Source: Dysidea avara
Taxonomy: Eukaryota > Porifera > Demospongiae > Dictyoceratida > Dysideidae
DNA length: 64,000 nt
Direction of reading: 5' to 3'
NCBI RefSeq assembly: GCF_963678975.1
Contig: NC_089279.1
Location: forward strand, 33,010,660 to 33,074,659
The notes under the pieces are model-generated. The model worked only from the letters and a program-made list of their open reading frames with translations, searched no databases and was not told where the DNA came from. Shown here piece after piece: positions 44,474 through 63,840 of this stretch (its first letter is position 1; each line of letters begins with the position of its first letter). A program made the translations under genes and the position numbers.

Positions 44474-45955
44474 TATATTGATGCTATTGAGCTAGGCTCT
44501 CAATAGCAGCTATAGATAATTTTATGGAGGCTAAGCCCCTCCATAATCTTTTTGACAGGGGCTACACCCCCCTTGTCCGCTGCCCCTGCTATCAGTCATG
44601 AATGGGTAGTTACAGTGAAGCAGAAAATTTATTTTGTCATGTGGCATTTGTGCAATGTTGTGGGTGATTATAAATTCTTGCAGAGCTACAAATTTACCTA
44701 TGCATTTGAGATGTACAGTTTTTTAGTTATTGCCCTAAAAATTACATTGTTTCTTAGATTAAGAACTTTAATATTAGAAGTATAATAATATTGATATGAA
44801 AAGTGTTTTATGACTTTCACACAATATATACAATTCTCACATTATGATCACAAACCCTGCAAGAAGGTTAATTTAAGCACATGTGTAATACTCAACTGAG
44901 CAAACTACTATTAGAATCACTCTTATTATAGCTCAGCATCAGAAGAAGAGAGTACAACACACTTACAGCTTATTTTATACTAACAGTCACAAAGGTTAAG
45001 GTTACAATGCCAGGCTGGAAATAACAGGTTTACAATAACAGATATCAAAAATGACAACTTGAATTGGTATAATAATTATGCTGTGCTTTGATTTCCATGA
45101 CAACAAAAAAGCATGAATTTTCTACGGAAATACTTGGCCTAGAAAGAATCATGGCTGCCTTAAAATATTTGCCATATTCAAATGGTGCATTGGACTTATC
45201 ATTATCATCTATTATGGACTCTTGATATCATCAAGAGCTATTAATTATCAATAGTGAAAACCAACCATACAGCATAGTTTAGGTGTATGGACAGGTGAAA
45301 TTAGAGCATAACTTTAGATCAGAATTGGCTTCAAACAAAAATATTAATTAATTTCTTAGACCAATACGTTTAACTTTGGTACCACGTTACCATTAACAAT
45401 GTAAATAATGCCTCAGGGAGTTAAGGACAAAAATGAGAAAATTTCGATATAAAATGGTTGTAAAGGTCACCAAGGCATTGGCATTAAAGTGACTAAACCC
45501 AATAATAAGGGATTGAGTACAGTATATGTATGTGCCAAGTTTGAACCTTTTCACTCAAAAAATTAAAATCACCAATAATGTGAGTTATGCTGTTCTAGCT
45601 ATTACTTTTAGAATTAATAATGTTGGTATAATTATATAGGGGCATATGTATAACTTGCTAAGTACATAGATCTCACATAATCAACTGTATTGCAATTGGT
45701 TTAATGCCACACTTACTCGATTTCAAAAATAAGGACTTAAACATTGATCATTTTCAAGCATCAAGTGCATGTTGGTCGATTTTTGAATAGTCCCTGAATG
45801 GATTTTGGAACTGAAGTAATAAACACTGCGGTGTTTAACCCAAGTAAATATGGTATATTTACAGTATTGTTGAAATGAACCTGTGAAAAATTTCACATAA
45901 CACACATCCTATATACATCATGATAGCACAAATATGACGTAGTATTGTAGGTCTT

Positions 45956-52553
<6,598 letters not shown>

Positions 52554-53765
52554 CTGAGGATTGTAGACAGAAACTATACATATTTACCCAATAAATAATA
52601 CATCTCAGATATGCAGTACTAGACAACAAGCCAGGTAATGATTCGGGGTTTGTGATGAGCCCTCTAGGGGGGCCTGGGGGCATGCCCCCCCCCAGGAAAA
52701 TTTAGAATTTTTAGTGTTTGTAAACCACATCCTGAAGCAAATTTAGCACTTTAAAAGAGTAAATTATAAGATATTGCTTCATATATACACTGACTTTTGT
52801 AACTTCCCTAGCTGTCACACTACCTTTCTATATGTTGTAAAGTCTAATTTCGTTTATACAGTTGATCAGGTTTTTACAGGCTTTGCCTTCTTACCTGTAC
52901 CCCCAATAATAATAATAATAACTTACCTCTCAGCAGTACTGGAAGAACCTCCACTGCACTGGTCATCACGTGCTTCAATCATTAGATGCACGAATATAAT
53001 AGAGGATAAACAAGTGGTAACATGAAGTTGGCTGCACTTCCTTTTACTGCATTAAAGGTTAGAATGGTTGGTGTCTATAAATTAGTGTATGTCATGACGA
53101 CGCAACTACTATACGGAGCTACCTCATTAGTGTGTAGCTATATTAGCTTAGCTAGGCATGCGCTCACATGACTGGCTAAGTTGGGCTGTGAAAATCTGCT
53201 ACAGCAGTGACCGTAGTACTTCCACCGGCCCTGATTAACATAACTCCTGTTTGAAATGAAACACTTATCATCTGGTTACTCTGATTTTCATTCTTAATTT
53301 TAGACTTCATGTGCTTTTGTTTTCTTCTACAGTGTGTTAAAGATAATGGTGTAGAGTAACCTTCAGCTATGAAAAGTAGTTTAACTGTTAGAACTCTTGA
53401 CATAACATGTAAGAGTTGTGGTTAGGTTGTAGATTTAAAATCCTTGTCTGGTGGCATGTTTTCTTCTTTTTTATTTATAAATTTTATATAGTTAGAATCC
53501 TGTGTTTTAAAGCCTAAACTAATTTAAACTACAACTTGTTATCATAGCTTGATAATTGTTGGCAAACAAGAAATGTAGTTGTTAATTACTAGAAACTTAC
53601 ACCTCCCTCATGACTGTTGATATGACCATGTATAGTCATGAGGCCATTATGCTCTTAAAGTTGAGCATTATGCTTTTGAGTGTATAGTGCTCAAAAATAA
53701 AATATTATGCTTTTGCAAAATTATGCCACCATCATTGGCCAATAATGACAGTTTATTGCTATATT
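52554..53765. other. Large GPCR intron, left part
   Basis: Contains a GGGGGCATGCCCCCC palindrome near 52675-52690 (again near 54397-54412) and a short exon-like stretch near 52926-53010 (rich in Ser/Gly before GTAAGT) that I cannot join in phase. No other gene. Confidence 0.4.
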
Positions 53766-54711
53766 CAGTGGCGTAGTCAGGAATAAAGTTTTACTGAGGT
53801 AAAGTTTATGCATTGACCAAATTGAGAGGGTCTGACACAACTGATCCACAAACACTTTCAAGTTTGGTATTTGCAGGTTGACTGGTTGGATGGAAGAAAC
53901 TGTTTCAGAAGACTCTGAGCATTTTTCTACATGTCATAAATAATGCTCAACCTTAGTTAATGCTACAGCTTAGTTAATGCTACAGTATACCATGCTTCGA
54001 TTATGAAACTAGCTATTTCACTCAGCACAAAAAGCTGACTTATTTCGGAGATATTCTTAGAGGTCAGGCTATCCATGGACTGCAATGGAGGTCATACATA
54101 CTCATGCACACTATACTTTATATTGATCTGTTGTGATATTTAAGTCGGAGATTATCTCTTTCATGTGATATTCAGCTGCATGTCAAGCTAGGAGTATGAT
54201 GGAATGCTCCTTTGAGGAAAATTTTGAAAATAATTATATGCTTTGAAAAAAAGTTTTTAATTGTAGTGCTAATGCATCAGGGGTGGATCTAGGATTTATA
54301 AAAAGGAGGGGCTAACTGAAGGTACTAACCTCTTGGGTGGAGGTGTGTGAAGTACACCTCCTAGCATGTGAAGCATGCTGGAACTAGGGGGGTCTGGGGG
54401 CATGCCCCCCCCAGGAAAATTTTTGAAAAATATATGCTAAAATACTACAGTTTGGAGACATTTCCACATAAAATGCATATTTCTGCCTGTAGCTATTTTA
54501 TATACTGTATACTGCCTTCAGATTATAGGTATGGCTCTCTGCAGCATTTATTAATGGAAAGGTTTGTGTAGCTAGGTTCAGACAGCCAAGCACATGATGC
54601 ACAACAATAGGTACATGTTAGAATAATAATGCTGAAACTGGAAAATTTTGAAATTTGAATGATACGAGATTGAATCTGAGAGCATTTTCAATGGAACTTG
54701 TGTACCTGAAT

Positions 54712-55333
54712 CAGACATGGGGCCAAGTACATGAGTACTTATACTTAAGTACACTTAAGTACAGATTTGAAAGTACTTGTACTTTACTTAAATACTTTCT
54801 TAATTTCCCCAATGTACTTGTACTTATACTCAAGTACTTTGCTAAGTACTTGTATGTACTTGAGTACTTAAAGTACTTGTAAGTACTTGTAAGTACTGCA
54901 AACATTGTACATAGTTTGTACATAGTTTGTACACAGTGGGTGTACAATGAGAATATCAAAATTTTATGAAGGTGCAGTTTACAACTTCTTGCAATTCTTC
55001 TACTGTCTTCCCCAACCTTACTATGTATCATGTTGCCACGATTAATGATGTCGCCAATGCTGTTGTTCAAGTCAGTGAGTTTTAAGAGTTTAAGAGAGAA
55101 AATGGTTGACAAAAACCAACCCCCCTAGGCACACTTACATACTACAATACACTGAATACAGCATATATTTTACTACAGCAAAATGTACTTGTACTTTACT
55201 TAAGTACTTCCAGCATGTACTTGTACTTTACTTAAGTACTCTCTTGATTGCTGCTGGAGTACTTGTACTTGGAAAATTCAAAAGTACTTGTACTTTACTT
55301 AAGTACTTTTAAATGTACTTGGCCCCATGTCTG
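54712..55333. mobile_element. hAT-type MITE with AAGTACTTGTACTT subterminal repeats, TSD ACCTGAAT
   Basis: CAGACATGGGGCCAAGTACA and its inverted copy TGTACTTGGCCCCATGTCTG form perfect TIRs. ACCTGAAT flanks both sides exactly (54704-54711, 55334-55341). Both subterminal regions hold dense AAGTACTTGTACTTTACTT repeats, expected of hAT transposase binding sites. No coding sequence. Confidence 0.9.
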
Positions 55334-55466
55334 ACCTGAATTAAGTATTGCCATCCATAACAACTACACATGTAGATGAATCAAGCCTTTTAAACAGACC
55401 AAAGCATTTCATTGTATGTATAGGTACAGGTAGAATTGGAAAAATTCCATAACAGAACCATCCACT

Positions 55467-55517
55467 GAATGTTCTATTAGAGTAGTTAGGTGACTGCTCT
55501 ACTAGAGTATCTCGATC
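55467..55517 (-). repeat. Dispersed motif pair
   Basis: GAATGTTCTATTAGAGTAG then TGACTGCTCTACTAGAGTAT + CTCGATC, head to tail. Confidence 0.8.
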
Positions 55518-55883
55518 TTATACAACTTCCATGCTGATCCTGGTCCTTGTTGCATAACCTTTAACATAAATCCACTAATAATACCTTGAAAATATTTATA
55601 AGGTGGATTTAGGAGTATTTGTATTATTAGTGATCATATAATTATGTTAAACTATAATTTCATTATAATACTCAGCATATTGATCAAGTAAAGCCAAAAT
55701 ATGAAGGGGGGCTTCAGCCCCCAAAGCCCCCCCTGGATCTGCCCCTGTGCATGATGTGATCAATTCAGTAGCTCAATGTAATGCCATGCAGTTGACTCAT
55801 TGGAAAGTAATTTAAAGACAATCAGTATAAAAGTAAATGATTTAGACCAAGCAGTGTAATGAGAACAATGGCTATCATCTGTA

Positions 55884-55937
55884 CTGAATGCTCTATTAGA
55901 GTACATTAGGATGGCTGTTCTATTAGAGTATCTCGAC
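55884..55937 (-). repeat. Dispersed motif pair
   Basis: TGAATGCTCTATTAGAGTAC then TGGCTGTTCTATTAGAGTAT + CTCGAC, head to tail, 28-bp period. Confidence 0.8.
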
Positions 55938-56940
55938 CTTTTTGAAACAAATTCAAGTAGCTGAAAAGTAGTTCAGCCAATGCCAGGCTTTGTCACCGTG
56001 GGCTCAGGCCCTGCTTAGTACTACAGCCACATGGATTCTATTATGTGTGGTACGGTAGTGCTGTTTTAGTAAACGTTTGAGTAGAAAATTAGGGGTGCCA
56101 CTGAAAACTCAGGCTGCTCAGCTTGAATTGTTAAGCATTTTTTAACTGAGGCAGCTGATTCAGTTGCCTCAATGGTAGCTACGCCATTGTATATTAGTCC
56201 ATTTACATTTTTGTTTCAGCTTCAAATAGTTTTACTAAATATGTGTTTCATTGCTACGTATGTGACCGAATTTTGGAAAACTGTTGATCTACACACAATA
56301 CTACTTTTGTATTAAAACACACATAAAAACAATGGGTAAAAAATGCAAGTTCCAGAAATTTATGCAAGTTTTTATCACCTCACTGGTTGGTGAATTAACA
56401 CTCCAATGGATAAATCCTGGGAATAATCATGTTTGCCTGTTCATAGGGAGTTAAAAAATCCTTGTTTCATCTCCATACATGAGAAGGTTTCTGAGTTACA
56501 GACATTTGTTTACATTGTGGCGACGAAAGAATTTACCGACGATTGTTCTTCAGTGAATTTGCCTTCCTTCTTGAACACAGACGCATACCTTGGGAAAACA
56601 AAAAAACTTACCTTGGAGGATTCACAAATTCATGGCGAGCACAATGAGCCAAGAGTCAACTCTGTACACTGTTGTATCAGTATGGTTTATGTAAGCACCT
56701 GTAGACTATTTCTCGATGGCTTCTGTACATATCGATTTATTTGCTTGTACGGCTGTCTAGTGCTGTATTTCCCACACTGCTCAACTTATGAAGCTGAAAC
56801 TTAGCCAGTTGATTCCTCTGTCCGTACAGACAGCAAAGAACAAATAAAATGTATTTGAAAAATGTGAGGATGTCGATGGTTTTCTAAAATTAGGCCATAT
56901 ATGTGACTGGTGCATTGGAGTAGTACAACTGTGCCAGAGA

Positions 56941-56985
56941 CTGATCTATTAGAATTTCTGACTGCTCTATTAGAGTATCTCCATC
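56941..56985 (-). repeat. Dispersed motif pair
   Basis: CTGATCTATTAGAATTT then TGACTGCTCTATTAGAGTAT + CTCCATC, head to tail. Confidence 0.75.
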
Positions 56986-57151
56986 TTTTAAAATGGAACT
57001 GTGATGTTAAATAATTGTTTCAAAGCCAACATAATTCTCCATTCCCACATTTACCTGCACCTATCATTTCTGAAACTGCACCAGCATAATTGGTGCATCC
57101 ATACCATGCATTGCCAATGATACTGGCATGTAATTGTTGTCATTTGTGAGT

Positions 57152-57201
57152 GTGGTCTCTATATAGCACACGAGCGTGGCACTAGGCAATTTAGAGACCA
57201 C
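57152..57201. repeat. Second copy of the GTGGTCTCTA hairpin
   Basis: Same 10-bp stem and CGTGGC loop element as 1047-1094; the loop differs at several bases while the stem is intact. Confidence 0.6.
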
Positions 57202-57261
57202 ATCTTCAGCAAAGTTCAAATTCATACATTATACAGAACAAGCAAGTATGGTTGAGGAAAT

Positions 57262-57267
57262 TGTGTG

Positions 57268-57348
<81 letters not shown>

Positions 57349-57353
57349 GTATT
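57262..57353. repeat. (TG)n microsatellite
   Basis: About 90 bp of TG repeats upstream (GPCR sense: within intron) of the sushi exon at 57577. ORFs through it are artefacts. Confidence 0.95.
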
Positions 57354-57576
57354 TGTGCATATTAGTGATTGTGTGTGTGCATCCATGCAATGCATGTACG
57401 TACATACGTATAGAAATATGAGTTGAAAAGTGTTTGGAAGATAGAAACTTATTGTAGGTTATTAGCATCCCCAATAGAAATACACAGTAATCAAAATGAA
57501 TTTAGGTCAGCCTTGTTGGGAAAAGGCCAATGGGTGACTCATTTTCTGCATTGAGTGCTTGTATAAAAGTTATTAC

Positions 57577-57753
57577 CTTTCGTGCACATGGCCTCGGTTC
57601 CACTCCAGATTTTATCACTCCGACAAGTTCTATTCTCACTACCATTTAGCTCATAACCTTGGTCACATGAGAAGGTACAAGTGTCTTCAAACATATTCCC
57701 AGTACAGTCAATCATTCCATTATTAGGTGCAGTAGCAAGTTGCTGACAGGACA
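57577..57753 (-). CDS. Sushi/CCP exon of the GPCR gene
   Basis: 177-nt exon, phase 1 at both ends, flanked by AG and GT. One CCP domain with four Cys (APNNGMIDCTGNMFEDTCTF, then CDQGYELNGSENRTC and WSGTEAMC). Phase-compatible with splicing to the exon at 52553, so it probably adds one N-terminal sushi domain. It could be alternatively used. Confidence 0.75.
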
Positions 57754-58404
57754 CTACAAAATTACAGTTATCAATTACATAAGTAAGCCATTGTGTAGTA
57801 CATTTACTTGATTAAATGCTGCACCTCAAATAGGCACTGCATTTAAGTAATAGTTGTACTGTGTCAATGCTGCAACTAATAGTTGAATCTTTGTAGATGT
57901 GAGATTTAAGAAGGTAGCTACTTACCCTTGGGTTTAATGGTAGACTATCTCTTAGTAATATTTCAATAAGAAAAAAAAAGGCAATGGTCATTCTACATTG
58001 TGCAATATGTTTCATCTGCTTTCCCTCATTTTATGACATAGTGCAATGAAATATATAAATACATACTGAATAGTAGCTACACTTTAAAGCTGCATATACT
58101 TATGTAAGACTCCTCCTTGAGTAGAAGCTGCCATTGAATAAAAGCCACACAAAACCTTGACATTAAGCTGATACTAGCTGTGGCATTTAACCAAGTAAAT
58201 AGTAAAATTATACAAACATAAGTTAGTACAGTGTAATACAGGGGAAACCTGTGTGTTAAGGATACTTTGGTACCAACCAGTAGTGTATTGATTTTCCACA
58301 TCACATTACATGTTAAAGGATACTTTGGGACCATGTGTTCATATTATGCTAAAATGTCCTGATTAACAGGTTCCAGTATAAACAAGTGATACACACACAC
58401 TTAC

Positions 58405-58578
58405 CAGGTGTACACATCACATCAGTACCATTCCAGGTTGTGTTACTTTGACAGGTCCGAGTTTCATTACCACTTAACTCATAACCTTGATCACATGAGA
58501 AGGTACAAGTGTCTTCAAACATATTCCCAGTACAGTCAATCATTCCATTATTAGGAGCAGTAAGCGATGGACATGACA
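58405..58578 (-). CDS. Sushi/CCP exon of the GPCR gene (or a tandem neighbour)
   Basis: 174-nt exon, phase 1-1, one CCP domain (CPSLTAPNNGMIDC, EDTCTFSC, WNGTDVMC). Nearly identical to 63667-63840 and similar to 52380-52553. The symmetric phase allows it to be included or skipped without a shift. Confidence 0.75.
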
Positions 58579-58613
58579 CTGAGGATTGTAAACAGTAAAC
58601 TATGTTAACCTAC

Positions 58614-58724
58614 TGTTGTAATTTAATTATGCGATTTTAGAATTATTATTGTATTTTAATAACATCAGTTGCTTTGTTGTAATTATTGAACTTGTACCTT
58701 GATGATTCAACTCTTAACAAAATA
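58614..58724 (+). repeat. 5' LTR (111 bp)
   Basis: Short LTR; differs from the 3' LTR by substitutions and small indels including an ~11-bp length difference. Confidence 0.85.
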
Positions 58725-61700
58725 TGGTGTCAGAAGTGTCCTTTCACGCCTAATGTGAGTTTGAACTGTGTTCCTATTGTGATATTCTAGTTTCATGATA
58801 TTGCCATGAATAACCATCGCTTTACCAACTGTGCACATGACCAAGAGTTTAGCAAAACCTCCCGAACCTCTTAACCTTGAGGACAGAAGTAGGCGGGGAG
58901 ACAACTGGAACCAATTCAAGCGGGACTGGTTGTATTACGAGACTGCAGCCAAAATTGACAAGGAAGACGGCTCTGTAAGAGTAGCGCAACTCCTGAATGT
59001 AATCGTAAAGGATGGCCAGGACATGTTTGACACATTTTCCCTATCAGAAACAGACTGGAAAGATATTGCAAAGGTCCTTTAAGAGTTTGAAACAAGGTGC
59101 ACACCGGTAACAAAAGTGATTTACAAGAGGTACATCTTTAACAGAAAAACCCAAGAACCTGGAAAGTCCTTAGATCACTACTTGATGGCAATTATCAAAC
59201 AAGCTGACTGGTGTCAGTATGGAGGACTGACAGAGGAGCTGATCAGAGACAGACTTGTTAGTGGGATCCTGAATGATCAAATTCGTGAAACTCTCCTCAG
59301 CAAGACCGACATCACCTTAGACAAAGCTACCAAACTATTAAAGACAAGTGAAGTCACACACTTCCAAGCTCAGGACATGGCAGTCCCCGGAGACAGGAAA
59401 ACCAGAGAAGGGGAAAATACAGCTGGCAGGTAACTCTGACAGTTCACAGAAGCTGTGTCATTATTGTGGCAGAAGGCATGCATTCAGAAAAGAAGCCTGC
59501 CTTGCTTTTGACAAACAACGCCTTATTTGCAGAAAAAGGTCATTTTGCTAGGAAATGTCGTTCATCAAAAGCTCATTACGTTGAAGATAAGAACAGTGGT
59601 GACGAGAAAGTCTTTTCATTCACGCAGTTATATCCCCGCTAGCCAGTCAGCTCTCGTAACCTGCACAATCAATGACAGTCGTAAAGTAAGCTTTGAGATA
59701 GACACGGGGGCCTCCTGTAACATCTTGCCCCTTGCTGACTATATCAAGGCCACAGGAGACAAGAAATGTACACAGATCAGCCCAACCAAAACCTGCCTCA
59801 CTATGCACAATAACTCCAAGGCAACACCAATGGGCAAAGTCATGGAACGAAGTTGTCAGATACATTGTTTGTATTTTTTTGTTATGAGGTCCTCTGTGAT
59901 GCCAATCCTAGGAAAAGGGAGCTCCATAGGGATGAAGCTTGTTCAGATCCTGGACTGTGACAACATTCACTTTGTCACAGCAAACACACCAGGCTCACCA
60001 ACTACCCTGAGTGATCCCATACTGTGTCAGTATAGTGCTCCAATGTGTTCAGTGGCCTTGGCAAACTCCCTGGAGAATACACAATCCAGACGTACTCAGA
60101 CAAAGTGCCTGTGGTCAATCCACCTCGCTGGCTGCCGGTTTCCTTAAAAGGCATAATAGTCAAAGCTGAATTAGATACAATGGTAGCCAAGCAGATCTGA
60201 CGGAACCCACTCCATGGGTGTCGAGCATTGTGGTAGCACAAAAGAAAGATGGTAAGGTACGCATATACTTAGATCCACAGCACCTCAATAAGGCAATTAT
60301 GCGGAGCCACTACCCCCTCCCCACCATTGAAGAAGTTACAACCCTTCTGACCAATGCCAAGGTATTCATTGTCCTCGATGCCAAAACAGGATCATGGAAG
60401 GTGCAGCTGACAGAACAATCCAGTTATTAGACAACGTTTAATAGTCCTATTGGAAGATATCAATGGAGGAGGATGCCCTTTGGCATTAGCAGTGCACCGG
60501 AAGTCTGGCAGCAGAAGATGAATGAGGTAGTTGAAGGCCTGAGTGGTGTCGAGGTTATAGCTGATGATTTCCTGATTTGTAGGTTTGGCGCCTCTAAGGA
60601 GGAGGCCACAGCAAACCATGATTCCAATTTGCATTCATTTCTTGACTGAGCAAGAGAGAGGGGCCTCAAGCTAAATCCTGAGAAAGTTAAACCCTGACTA
60701 AGTTCAGACCCTCACAAGGTATCGGCTGTTATCAGCATGCCTAAACCCACCAACGTCTAATCACTACAACAGCTTCTGGGCATGACACAATACCTATCAA
60801 AATTTTTACCTCAGTTATCAGTAGTTATGAGCTGTTACGCTAGCTCAACCACAAGGATGCCAACTGTCCCAAGCACAACACTGCCATTGCTATGGTGAAG
60901 TAACTGATCACCAATGTCCCTGCCCTCCAGTATTTTGATCCGAAACTGCCACTCACCCTTCACTGTGATGCCTCAGAGGGTGGACTAGGATATGTTCTAT
61001 TACAACAGAGCCAACCCATAGCATTTGGAGCATGAGGTCTCACACAGACAGAAAGGAACTATGTTCAAATAGAAAAGGAGATGCTGGCCATTGTCTGTGG
61101 CTGAGAGAAGTTCAACCAGTTTGTCCATGGGTGGAAACAGTTGAAACGGACCATAAGCCACTGGTGAGCATAGCTCTGAAGCCAGTTCACAATTCACCAA
61201 AGAGACTACAATGGATGCTCCTTCAGCTGCAAAGGTAATGTTACGTATAAGAGAGGATCAGAAATGTATTTAGCTGATGCTCTTTCTAGGGCCTACCCTA
61301 CCTAGTCAGTGTCGGTGTCGTCACCCCAGTCTGAATTCTGTCACTCAGTGGAAATAGTGGATCTTACCGAACACCTCCCAATATCTTCGAGACGCCTCAA
61401 ACAAATTCAAGAGGCTACAAACAAGGACTCGATCCTGCAAATTCTCAAGAAAAATATCCTTTCAGGCTGGCCAAGTGACTAGACCCAAGTACCATTGGAG
61501 CCATATGTAAAGTGTCATGATGAGCTCTCCATCCAGGACTATAATTATACTGTATAAAGGCAGCAGAATCATCATCCCTACACTACTGAGGAAAGAATTG
61601 ATACAAATGGTGCACGAGAGTCATCTCAGTGTGGAATCCTGCCTGTGAAGAGCAAGAGATGTTCTCTACTGGCCACTGTTGAACTCGGAAATCAAAGACT

Positions 61701-62578
61701 ACATGAGCAACTGTTCCATCTGCAACACACTACTGCCATCTCAAACCCAAGAACCACTCACTGTACATGAGATTCTTGAGAGGCTATGGAGCTAAGTTGC
61801 CACTGACTTGTTCTCATTCAGTGGTGACAGTATTGTGGTGACCGTCGATTATTTCTCTAACTACATTGAGATGGAGAAGTTAGGAAGCCAAACCTCACCA
61901 GCCATGATCAAAGCCATCACGGCATACCCGACACAGTGGTATCAGATAATGGCCCCGCCTATGCCTCTGAGGAATTCAGCACATTTGCAGCAACTTGGGA
62001 ATTCAACCATGTTACAACCTCCCCACACTACCCGCAATCCAATGGCAAGGCTGAGAGTGTGGTAAAACGTGCAAAACTCTGCTGAAGAAAGCTAAGCTCA
62101 CCAAGTCAGTTATCAACCTTGCACTGTTAAATCATCACAACACTCCAACGGAACCAACCAATTTTTCTGTAGCCCAACGCCTATTTGGTAGGCATACACG
62201 GACACTCCTGCCTTCATCTACCACACTGCTCAAGCCTGGAATCCTTCAACAAGTTCCTGCTAAAATTAAAGCAGGTCAATGGAAGCAAGCCAAGCACTAT
62301 AACAAGACATCTAAACCGCTTCCTCCCTTGAACAGTGGTGATCTGGTGCATGTGAGGTTACCTGGCAGTACTACATGGAGTTTAGGAGTGTGCAAGAATC
62401 AGGTGGCACCAAGATTGTACTTGGCACAGTGTAAGGACACAATATGCCGGTGCAATCGCTGACATATAAGGAAGGCAAACACCAGCACAGCACGGGGCCA
62501 ATATGATGTTCAAGGCACTACATAGAACAGACTGAAACCTGACTGACTGAACTGAACTCATTCTTATAATGGGAAAGG

Positions 62579-62700
62579 TGTTGTAATGTAATTATGTGAT
62601 TTTAGAATTACTATTGTATTTAGATAAATTCAGTTGATTTGTTGTAATTATTGAACTTGTACCTTGTGATTGTTGATGATTTGAATCTTATAACAAAACA
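62579..62700 (+). repeat. 3' LTR (122 bp)
   Basis: Matches the 5' LTR; has an extra TTGTTGATG-like stretch near its end. Divergence between LTRs indicates an old insertion. Confidence 0.85.
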
Positions 62701-62705
62701 CCTAC

Positions 62706-63666
62706 TACTATATATAGAATATCACAAACATATTGATCCTATATGGTTGAATGAAAATATTTCTAGCAAGTGAAGTACTACTAACTAAATTCCAAGATTT
62801 TGAATCCATTGGTTGAGAACAGCTAGGAGCGCATCGAATCCTATGGACAAGGGAGCATGTAACTCCACAAACAGCGAAATTCAAATATGGCTGCTGTGTA
62901 CTATAATAAGTAACTTTTAAAATTTCCTAATTAGGATATTATGCAGAGGCGCATGCTCACGTACATCACAATCCTAGAAATTACTCCACTTGACTATTCT
63001 AAGCTCTACCTTCGACTTGACGATCTTCCTATCAAAGCAGCTTTACATTAAGACGCCTTTCTGTTCATTTTTGTCCATCCACAATACCATCTATTTTAAT
63101 GCTTGTTTAGCACATATTTGCATGATTCATGCTCTAAATAATGCACCGGTTAAATGCCGTGGTGCTTATTACCTTAGTTCAAAAAACTGACACAACAACT
63201 ATTGAAGCTCAACCACTACTTGATGCTCGAAAATGATGTTTAAGCTCTTATTTCAAATTGACCGTGGCACCACTCAAGTACAGCTACTATTAAAGGTATG
63301 ATTTTTAACTAAGGAAATACAGTATTCATCATTTGGCTTTGTTGTGTTCAAACTTCTGTACATACTGCTGTTAGTACATTGAAGACTGAGAACTGTTGAG
63401 CTACATTCAGTCATACAAATCACAGCTCAAATGTATCTGCTTTGTGTGCATGGTTAGGTTGTAGGTTCAATGGTGTGTGTGTTTTTTACATCTTTGTATT
63501 TTAAAGTTTGCTAGTGGTGTATCTATGTACACTGTACTATACATGCATTCAGGTTGCAAATGTTTCTTCATTATAGTAACAGATTGTACTTGACCAAATT
63601 TGCTGCCATGAAGGAGAAGTGAGGCATTAATATATAGTAGACAAACACACACACACACACATGTAC
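62706..63666. other. Intron sequence upstream of the gypsy element
   Basis: No exon, repeat or RNA gene recognised. ORF 62990-63190 has no domain. Confidence 0.5.
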
Positions 63667-63840
63667 CTGGTGTACACATCACATCAGTACCATTCCATGT
63701 TGTGTTACTTTGACAGGTCCGAGTTTCACTACCACTTAACTCATAACCTTGATCACATGAGAAGGTACAAGTGTCTTCAAACATATTCCCAGTACAGTCA
63801 ATCATTCCATTATTAGGAGCAGTAAGTGATGGACATGACA
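63667..63840 (-). CDS. Sushi/CCP exon, most upstream in the window
   Basis: 174-nt phase 1-1 exon with one CCP domain, nearly identical in sequence to 58405-58578. The gene continues beyond the right edge or this belongs to a tandem paralogue; the window cannot tell which. Confidence 0.7.

Larger units (their letters stand above)
53766..56189. mobile_element. Possible larger TIR element, CAGTGGCGTAG ends, with nested elements
   Basis: CAGTGGCGTAG at 53766 is matched inverted by CTACGCCATTG at 56179-56189. TATATT occurs at both flanks but not as an aligned duplication. Inside are a second pair of ends (CAGGGGTGGATCTAG at 54278, GGATCTGCCCCTG ending 55747) and the clear MITE at 54712. No transposase ORF is recognised. 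Nested non-autonomous elements are the likely explanation. Confidence 0.35.
58614..62700 (+). mobile_element. Complete, inactive Ty3/gypsy LTR retrotransposon
   Basis: LTRs at 58614-58724 and 62579-62700 both start TGTTGTAATNTAATTATG-like and end AACAAAAYA. CCTAC flanks both sides exactly (58609-58613, 62701-62705). The 5' LTR is followed directly by TGGTGTCAGAAGTG, a primer-binding site. Order: gag (58831-59440), CCHC-type knuckle remnants near 59455-59560, protease (IDTGAS near 59698), RT (VVAQKKDGKVRI, MPFGIS, VIADDFL), RNase H (LHCDASEGGLGYV), integrase (CSICNTLLPSQ, VATDLF). At least six stops or shifts break the ORFs, so it is dead. It lies antisense in a GPCR intron. Confidence 0.9.

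Noticed and set aside
57926-58015. Signal-peptide-like exon (start at 58015, MTIAFFFLIEILL) as the first exon of the GPCR
   Set aside because: It ends in phase 0 before a good GTAAGT, but the next sushi exon needs phase 1, and the other frame has a stop. Could still be a separate or misread exon.
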